Part shown: piece after piece, positions 5,301-9,359 of the stretch
Layout of the letters: every line of letters starts with the position of its first letter
Numbering within the stretch: position 1 is the stretch's first letter
Assembly: GCA_016282555.1 (NCBI GenBank)
Contig: JAEEKU010000055.1
Span: forward strand, 1-9,359
Reading direction: 5' to 3'
Length of the DNA: 9,359 nt
Origin: Methanomassiliicoccaceae archaeon
GTDB taxonomy: Archaea; Thermoplasmatota; Thermoplasmata; Methanomassiliicoccales; Methanomethylophilaceae
Position numbers and translations under genes: made by a program
The notes under the pieces: generated by a model
What the model was told of the DNA's origin: nothing
The model's database searches: none
The model's input: only the letters and a program-made list of their open reading frames with translations

Positions 5301-6143
5301 ATGTCCAGGCTCCTGATATGCTCCGAAAAGGATCTGCCCTCCGTAAACATAAGAAACAGTCTTTTCGGCAGAGGCGGATGGGAGGATCTGGGAGGGGACG
5401 GCGTCTGCACCTACCGGCAGAAGAACGACATGGTTGTCATGACCATGCCTGATATGCACATCTATCACGAGCTTCCGGACCGGGAGGCGGAGAAGTTCGG
5501 CATAAAGGTGGACGACATAACGGTGATGTCCAAGCACTCTTCCAAAAGCGGGATTCCCGCTCTCACCGCCCATCCGATCGGAAATTACCACGAGAACGAG
5601 TTCGGAGGAAGGGAGAGGACTCTTTCTCCGGCGTCTCCGGCCCCGATGACGGATGCTCTCAGGCGCATTTCGGAGTACAGCCGCAGAGAAGGAGTCCAGA
5701 AGTGTTTCGAGGTGACCCATCACGGCCCCTACACGGAGAAGCCGGTTTTTTATATAGAGATCGGAAGCGACGAGACCAACTGGGGGAACACGGAGGACGC
5801 CCGGGTTCTGGCGGACGTCATCGCGGATTCCGAACCGGATTACGGCGCGTTGCCGCTCGCAGGGATCGGGGGAGGGCATTACGCCCCGAGGTTCACCGAG
5901 ATAGCGCTGAGATACAGGGTCAGCTTCGGGCACATGATCCCGAATTACCAGATTGAAGGCAGGGACGACGAGGACGTCGCCCGTATGGTGAGGTCCGCAT
6001 GCAGGGCCACGGGAACGGACTCCGTGTACGTCCACAGGAAATCCATGAAGGGTCCCGAGGAGAGAAGGATAAAAGCCCTGATAGCCTCGGAAGGATTCGA
6101 TATCGTATCGTCCGCCGATCTGGAGCCCCTCGGCGGGAACTGA
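5301..6143 (+). CDS. dtdA: D-aminoacyl-tRNA deacylase, archaeal DtdA (DTD2/GEK1) type
   Basis: This enzyme hydrolyses D-amino acids from mischarged tRNA, protecting translation from D-amino acids; it is found in archaea and plants. The 280-residue protein carries the family signatures MSKHSSKSGIPALTAHPIGN (76-95), THHGPYTEKPVFYIEIGS (139-156) with its conserved paired His, and GIGGGHYAPRFTE (188-200). Zinc dependence is known for the family. ATG 5301 is chosen because MSRLLICSEKD matches the usual family start (a beta strand followed by D-x-x-S-xNI). The open frame from 5190 adds 37 residues without similarity that lie in the divergent promoter region. Two aromatic amino-acid synthetase genes lie just upstream, which suits an aminoacylation-proofreading neighbourhood. 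The last 224 bases are antisense to the extended pyrH frame. Confidence 0.95.
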   Translation: MSRLLICSEKDLPSVNIRNSLFGRGGWEDLGGDGVCTYRQKNDMVVMTMPDMHIYHELPDREAEKFGIKVDDITVMSKHSSKSGIPALTAHPIGNYHENEFGGRERTLSPASPAPMTDALRRISEYSRREGVQKCFEVTHHGPYTEKPVFYIEIGSDETNWGNTEDARVLADVIADSEPDYGALPLAGIGGGHYAPRFTEIALRYRVSFGHMIPNYQIEGRDDEDVARMVRSACRATGTDSVYVHRKSMKGPEERRIKALIASEGFDIVSSADLEPLGGN

Positions 6144-6810
6144 CATAGGTTCCGTTTATCTCCTTTCCGGCGATCGCGTTGCGGAGCTCTTCCAGGTTGC
6201 GCCCGTCCACTATGAGGATGTCGATTTTGTTCTCCTTGGCGATTTTCACTCCCAGCGGATCGAACACCCCGGACTTGGACGCTCCGTGGTCCTTGTAAAC
6301 CAGATCCTCAAGCTGGCTTATGGTCATGCTCCTGATCTTTTTGGCATTCGGATCCTCGCGGGGATCCGCTGTGTATACCCCGTCGACGGACGTCGCGTTG
6401 ATTATTCTGCCGGCTCCCATGCATTCCGCCACCATGGCCGTCACCGCGTCGGTGGTATGTCCCGGCTCGGTCCCGCCCATCACCGCGATTTTCCCGCCGA
6501 GGGCTTTCCGTGCGGTCTCCTCCGGCGATTCGGATACGCGGTCCGGCATGTCCCCGAGCGCCAGCGCGAGAAGCTGGGCGTTCATTCTGGTGGCTTCTAT
6601 GCCGAGTATATCCTGCTGATAAGTGTTTCCGCCCAGATCCTTCGCCATGCGCGCATAGCTTCTCGCAGTCCTTCCGCCTCCGCAGACGACGGCGATATGC
6701 ATTTTTCCGGAGAACTCTCCGAGCATCGAAGCCAGGCGGGATATGTATTCGGAATCGTTCTCGCCCGGAACCAGTACCGATCCGCCGATGGACACTACAG
6801 CTTTTTCCAT
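5920..6810 (-). CDS. pyrH: UMP kinase, archaeal type, with an antisense-encoded C-terminal extension
   Basis: This amino-acid-kinase-fold enzyme phosphorylates UMP to UDP in pyrimidine synthesis. Signatures are SIGGSVLVPG (7-16), VVCGGGRTARSYARMAKDLG (41-60), GGTEPGHTTDAVTAMVAE (about 115-132) and NATSVDGVYTADPREDPNAKKI (about 138-159), then FDPLGVKIAKENKIDILIVDGRN. The archaeal short form lacks the longer insert of bacterial PyrH. Family members end just after the last strand, here GTYVS at residues 220-224. This frame instead continues to residue 296. The extra 72 residues are rich in Arg, Ser and Pro and are encoded antisense to dtdA, so they look like overprinted or readthrough sequence rather than a domain. 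The ATG at 6810 follows AGGT at 7 bases. Loss of the original stop or a sequencing error are both possible. Confidence 0.92.
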   Translation of the reverse strand: MEKAVVSIGGSVLVPGENDSEYISRLASMLGEFSGKMHIAVVCGGGRTARSYARMAKDLGGNTYQQDILGIEATRMNAQLLALALGDMPDRVSESPEETARKALGGKIAVMGGTEPGHTTDAVTAMVAECMGAGRIINATSVDGVYTADPREDPNAKKIRSMTISQLEDLVYKDHGASKSGVFDPLGVKIAKENKIDILIVDGRNLEELRNAIAGKEINGTYVSSRRGAPDRRTIRYRILPRLSGLLSFSPRDPSWISCGRTRSPFPWPCMRTSPYGRRPRRPCLQSGNSGSCARS

Positions 6811-6842
6811 TGAGATACCTGCCGGCGGATTGCACTGGCACT

Positions 6843-6853
6843 ATTAATTTAAT
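6843..6853 (-). promoter_or_regulatory. TATA-like box for pyrH
   Basis: The minus strand reads ATTAAATTAAT, centred about 38 bases before the pyrH ATG, giving a leader of roughly 10 bases with an AGGT ribosome-binding site. It overlaps the stop codon of the upstream phosphoesterase gene, so pyrH probably has its own promoter although the genes are only 38 bases apart. Confidence 0.55.
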
Positions 6854-7484
6854 GTTTTCTCAGCTCGGCTTCGACCTTCCCGTTCTCTATCTTTACCACG
6901 GCGAAGCGCTTGTCTTTGGCCGGTCCGGGATTTACGAAAACGGTTCCGTTTTTCTCTATGACTCCGAAATCCTCGTGGATATGTCCGGAAAGCGCGAGCA
7001 CCGGGCGGAACTCCTCCACGATTTTCAGAACGGCCGGGCTTCCGACGCTGGTTCCGTTCGGGATATGATCGAGGATGCCGTAGGACGGCGCATGGGTCAT
7101 AAGTATCATTCCTTCCGAAGATATCTCCTTCAGGCGGCTGTAGATCTCGTCCTCCTTCAGCTCGAACGGCGTTCCGAAAATGGTGACGTTGGATCCTCCC
7201 AGGCCGGCCAGCCTGTAGTCTCCGAAGCAGACGGCTTTTCCGTGCATATCCACGGCGGATTCCGGAACTCCTTCGGAGAAATCCAGAGGATCGCAGTTTC
7301 CGGGTATCGCGTATACTTTCGAATCGATGGAGGAGAGGATTTCGGATACGAGTTTCTTCGAGCCGAAATCGGTGACGTCCCCGAGAACCAGCACCGCCTC
7401 CGCGCCGCTGCTGCGGATTTCCTCGTTGATCCAGGAGAAGTCGGATTTCTTGCGGTGAAGATCCGATACGACTAAGAATTTCAT
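6849..7484 (-). CDS. Calcineurin-like metallophosphoesterase (Icc/MJ0936-related)
   Basis: This 211-residue protein has the full metal-binding set of the calcineurin-like fold: D-L-H at residues 8-10, GDVTD (35-39), GNCD (62-65), a THAP block (130-133) and GHIHED (167-172). These residues normally bind two divalent metals and act on phosphoesters. The GNCD variant in place of GNHD is common in the archaeal group related to Icc (COG2129-like). No signal peptide or membrane helix is seen, so it is cytosolic. The substrate cannot be inferred; family members act on cyclic nucleotides or generic phosphodiesters. The ATG at 7484 gives a start (MKFLVVSDLH) typical for the family. A TATA-like box 26 bases upstream suggests a leaderless mRNA. 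It lies in the same direction as pyrH and is divergent from gap. Confidence 0.9.
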   Translation of the reverse strand: MKFLVVSDLHRKKSDFSWINEEIRSSGAEAVLVLGDVTDFGSKKLVSEILSSIDSKVYAIPGNCDPLDFSEGVPESAVDMHGKAVCFGDYRLAGLGGSNVTIFGTPFELKEDEIYSRLKEISSEGMILMTHAPSYGILDHIPNGTSVGSPAVLKIVEEFRPVLALSGHIHEDFGVIEKNGTVFVNPGPAKDKRFAVVKIENGKVEAELRKH

Positions 7485-7504
7485 GCATCCGAATCGCCCG
7501 ATCC

Positions 7505-7514
7505 GTACTTAACC
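7505..7514 (-). promoter_or_regulatory. TATA-like box for the phosphoesterase gene
   Basis: The minus strand reads GGTTAAGTAC, centred about 26 bases before the ATG at 7484. Transcription would start at or next to the ATG. No Shine-Dalgarno site lies between, consistent with leaderless translation. Confidence 0.5.
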
Positions 7515-7566
7515 GTGATTGCATCCAGCCCCTGCGTTCCGGATCAGAGGGCGCGGCCAACCATAA

Positions 7567-7576
7567 TTTAATTTAA
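7567..7576 (+). promoter_or_regulatory. TATA-like box for gap-pgk
   Basis: TTTAATTTAA is a strong archaeal TATA match, centred about 37 bases before the gap ATG at 7609. The predicted start near 7597 leaves a leader of about a dozen bases. AAGG (7597-7600), 8 bases before the ATG, may act as ribosome-binding site. Confidence 0.65.
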
Positions 7577-7608
7577 GTAAGTGCTGTTGACCGTCCAAGG
7601 TTATCGAT

Positions 7609-8628
7609 ATGGCGAAGATCAAAGTTGGGATTAATGGTTACGGAACTATCGGAAAAAGGGTCGCTTCCGCGGTCGCGGCCCAGGACGATATGGAACTTGT
7701 GGGAGTTACCAAGACTAGACCCAATTTCGAAGCTTTGAATGCCGTCAGAAAAGGGTACGATATTTACGTGCCCGATTCGAGCGTGGAAGCTTTCCGCGAT
7801 GCGGGGGTAAAAATCGCCGGCACTCTGAAAGACATGTACGCGAAGGTCGACATCGTCGTCGACTGCACGCCCGGAAACGTCGGCGAGATGTACAGGGATC
7901 AGTACAAAGAGGCCGGAGTAAAAGCCATTTTCCAGGGCGGGGAGGATCATGCCCTCACCGGGATCTCTTTCAACTCCACCGCCAATTATTCGGAATCATG
8001 GGGCGCTCAGCTGTCCCGCGTCGTCTCATGCAACACCACCGGCCTTCTCAGGACGCTTTACCCTATCGATAAGAAATACAAGATCGAGAACGCTTATGTC
8101 ACGATCGTAAGGCGCGCGGCGGATCCCGGCGACAGCAAGAACGGCCCCATAAACGGTCTGGAGCCCTCGGTCAGCCTTCCGACCCATCACGGTCCGGACG
8201 TCCAGAGCATCATGCCCTGGCTTAACATCTCCACGATGGCTATCAAGGCATCCACCACCCTCATGCACGTCCACACGGTCGTCGCTCAGCTCAGCCAGCC
8301 CGCTTCCACTGACGAAATCAAAGAGATTTTCAGGAAGGCTCCCCGCGTGAGGCTGGTCAGATCCAAGGACGGAATAAAAACCACCGCGCAGATAATGGAG
8401 CTGGCGAGGGATCTCGGGCGCGACAGATCCGACATGTACGAGATAATAGTGTGGGAGGACGGAATCAAAGTCGTCGGAAACACTCTGTATTATTATCAGG
8501 CGGTGCACCAGGAGTCGGACGTCATTCCGGAGAACATAGACTGCATCAGATCCATGTGCAAAGCCGAGTCCGATCCGTGCGCGTCGGTGCGCAAGACAAA
8601 CGCTGCTCTCGGAATCACGAAAGAATGA
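7609..8628 (+). CDS. gap: Glyceraldehyde-3-phosphate dehydrogenase, archaeal type II
   Basis: This enzyme converts glyceraldehyde 3-phosphate and phosphate to 1,3-bisphosphoglycerate (or the reverse) with NAD(P). In methanogens it runs mostly in gluconeogenesis. The 339-residue length and the sequence are those of the archaeal class, distinct from bacterial GAPDH. The Rossmann motif GINGYGTIGKRVA occupies 8-20. The catalytic cysteine is Cys141 in SCNTTGL. The histidine region is MHVHTV (219-224), where His220 probably corresponds to the catalytic His of the Sulfolobus enzyme. DCTPGNVG and FQGGEDH are further family blocks. The start MAKIKVGINGYG is typical. The stop is one base before the pgk start, so the two genes for consecutive reactions form an operon. 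A strong TATA-like box lies upstream. Confidence 0.97.
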   Translation: MAKIKVGINGYGTIGKRVASAVAAQDDMELVGVTKTRPNFEALNAVRKGYDIYVPDSSVEAFRDAGVKIAGTLKDMYAKVDIVVDCTPGNVGEMYRDQYKEAGVKAIFQGGEDHALTGISFNSTANYSESWGAQLSRVVSCNTTGLLRTLYPIDKKYKIENAYVTIVRRAADPGDSKNGPINGLEPSVSLPTHHGPDVQSIMPWLNISTMAIKASTTLMHVHTVVAQLSQPASTDEIKEIFRKAPRVRLVRSKDGIKTTAQIMELARDLGRDRSDMYEIIVWEDGIKVVGNTLYYYQAVHQESDVIPENIDCIRSMCKAESDPCASVRKTNAALGITKE

Positions 8629-8629
8629 G

Positions 8630-9359
8630 GTGTTGCCCACGCCCGGAAGCTTCAACACACTGGACGATTTCGATTACAGGGGCAAGACCGTCCTTCTGAG
8701 AGTGGATATCAACTGTCCTCTGGACAAGAACACTCTGGAGATCGTCAACGACTCCAGGATAAGGAGGATAGTCCCCACCGTGAGGGAACTTATCGGGAAA
8801 AACGCCAGACTCGTGATACTCGCGCATCAGAGCAGGAAGGGAAAATGGGATTTCATCGATCTTTCGCAGCACTCCCGCCATCTGTCGCGCCACATCAACG
8901 CTCCGGTGAAATACGTCGACGACGTCATCGGCGAAAAGGCCGCGGAGGCCATCAGAGCGCTGAAGCCCGGAGAGGTTCTCCTTCTGGGAAACGTGAGATC
9001 CCTGGATTCCGAAACGGCCAAGGGAGATATGAAGTTCCATTCCGAGGGAGAGATCGTCAAGGCTCTGGCCCCCCTCATCGATTTGTACGTGTGCGACGCT
9101 TTCGGGGCGTCCCACAGATCCCAGTGCTCTCTCGTGGGCTTCCCGTACAAAGTTCCCTCCGCGTCCGGAAGGCTGATGGCCAAGGAGATGTTCGCTCTCA
9201 ACGCCATCTTCTCGGAGCCCCGCAGACCCTCCGTGTTCATTCTCGGAGGAGCCAAATTCGGCGACGTCTCGGAGATGATCGACAGCGTCCTGTCCAACGG
9301 AACCGCCGATTCGGTGATGCTCGTGGGGCTCGCCGGAAACGCCTATCTCCTGGCGAGGG
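8630..9359 (+). CDS. pgk: Phosphoglycerate kinase, archaeal type (5' part, cut by window end)
   Basis: This enzyme transfers phosphate between 1,3-bisphosphoglycerate and ADP, the step next to GAPDH. About 243 codons are present, the N-terminal substrate-binding domain and the start of the rest. Recognisable blocks are DDFDYRGKTVLLRVDIN (12-28), LAHQSR (64-69), PVKYVDDVIGEKAAEAI, DAFGASHRSQ (156-165) and ILGGAK (204-209). LLLGNVRSLDSE replaces the usual LLLENVRF-type motif, an unusual pair of changes. There is no ATG: the frame can begin at GTG 8630, one base after the gap stop, or TTG 8633. The GAGGTG there overlaps the start rather than preceding it, so initiation probably depends on coupling to gap termination. 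The stop and C-terminal domain lie beyond the window. Confidence 0.95.
   Translation, partial: MLPTPGSFNTLDDFDYRGKTVLLRVDINCPLDKNTLEIVNDSRIRRIVPTVRELIGKNARLVILAHQSRKGKWDFIDLSQHSRHLSRHINAPVKYVDDVIGEKAAEAIRALKPGEVLLLGNVRSLDSETAKGDMKFHSEGEIVKALAPLIDLYVCDAFGASHRSQCSLVGFPYKVPSASGRLMAKEMFALNAIFSEPRRPSVFILGGAKFGDVSEMIDSVLSNGTADSVMLVGLAGNAYLLAR

Noticed and set aside
4875..6146. A 423-codon minus-strand frame across dtdA and the 5' part of the winged-helix gene
   Set aside because: It is antisense to dtdA and out of phase with the winged-helix gene, has no family signature, and its composition is that of a shadow frame in GC-rich coding DNA.
6510..7475. Plus-strand frame of 321 codons opposite pyrH and the phosphoesterase
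   Set aside because: It is antisense to two genes with complete catalytic motifs and carries no motif of its own.

Overview
The window is archaeal and most likely euryarchaeal. Evidence: a ribosomal protein eS17, an archaeal/eukaryal-type tryptophanyl-tRNA synthetase, a PheRS alpha subunit with an N-terminal winged-helix region, an archaeal D-aminoacyl-tRNA deacylase (DtdA), a short archaeal UMP kinase, a type II (archaeal) GAPDH and an archaeal PGK. AT-rich TATA-like boxes lie about 25 bases before several start codons, and GGTG(A) Shine-Dalgarno sites precede others. Moderate GC, a bacterial-looking SUFU gene of a kind familiar from gut bacteria, and a winged-helix/TPR regulator resembling those of Thermoplasmata suggest a host-associated Methanomassiliicoccales relative. 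That placement is inference.

Layout. Positions 1-306 (minus strand): tRNA-Arg(GCG) preceded by eS17, each with its own TATA-like box. Positions 307-613: a gene-free stretch with a 4.6-copy tandem array of an 11-base unit, each full copy holding a GTTC-G-GAAC-type palindrome, followed by a 6-bp-stem hairpin. Positions 614-1276: SUFU-domain protein, probably acquired from bacteria. Positions 1412-4050: trpS and pheS, tightly coupled; the pheS ribosome-binding site is made of the last codon and stop of trpS. Positions 4028-5197 (minus): a winged-helix/TPR regulator whose 3' end overlaps pheS by 23 bases. Positions 5301-6143: dtdA, divergent from the regulator. Positions 5920-6810 (minus): UMP kinase pyrH, whose frame runs about 72 codons past the usual family end, antisense to the 3' end of dtdA. 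Positions 6849-7484 (minus): calcineurin-like phosphoesterase. Positions 7609-9359: gap followed after one base by pgk, which is cut by the window end.

Functional themes. Most genes are housekeeping: translation (tRNA-Arg, eS17, TrpRS, PheRS alpha, DtdA), pyrimidine nucleotides (PyrH) and lower glycolysis/gluconeogenesis (GAPDH and PGK, consecutive reactions). TrpRS and PheRS charge two of the aromatic amino acids, and DtdA removes D-amino acids from mischarged tRNA, so trpS-pheS-dtdA forms a loose aminoacylation and proofreading neighbourhood with a regulator inside it. PheRS beta (pheT) is not next to pheS.

I see no complete unknown multi-gene system. The parts least explained by ordinary annotation are the 11-bp palindromic array upstream of the SUFU gene, the pyrH tail that overprints dtdA together with a run of about 195 bases lacking stop triplets in all three minus-strand frames, and the regulator that looks like a STAND-type protein without its P-loop.
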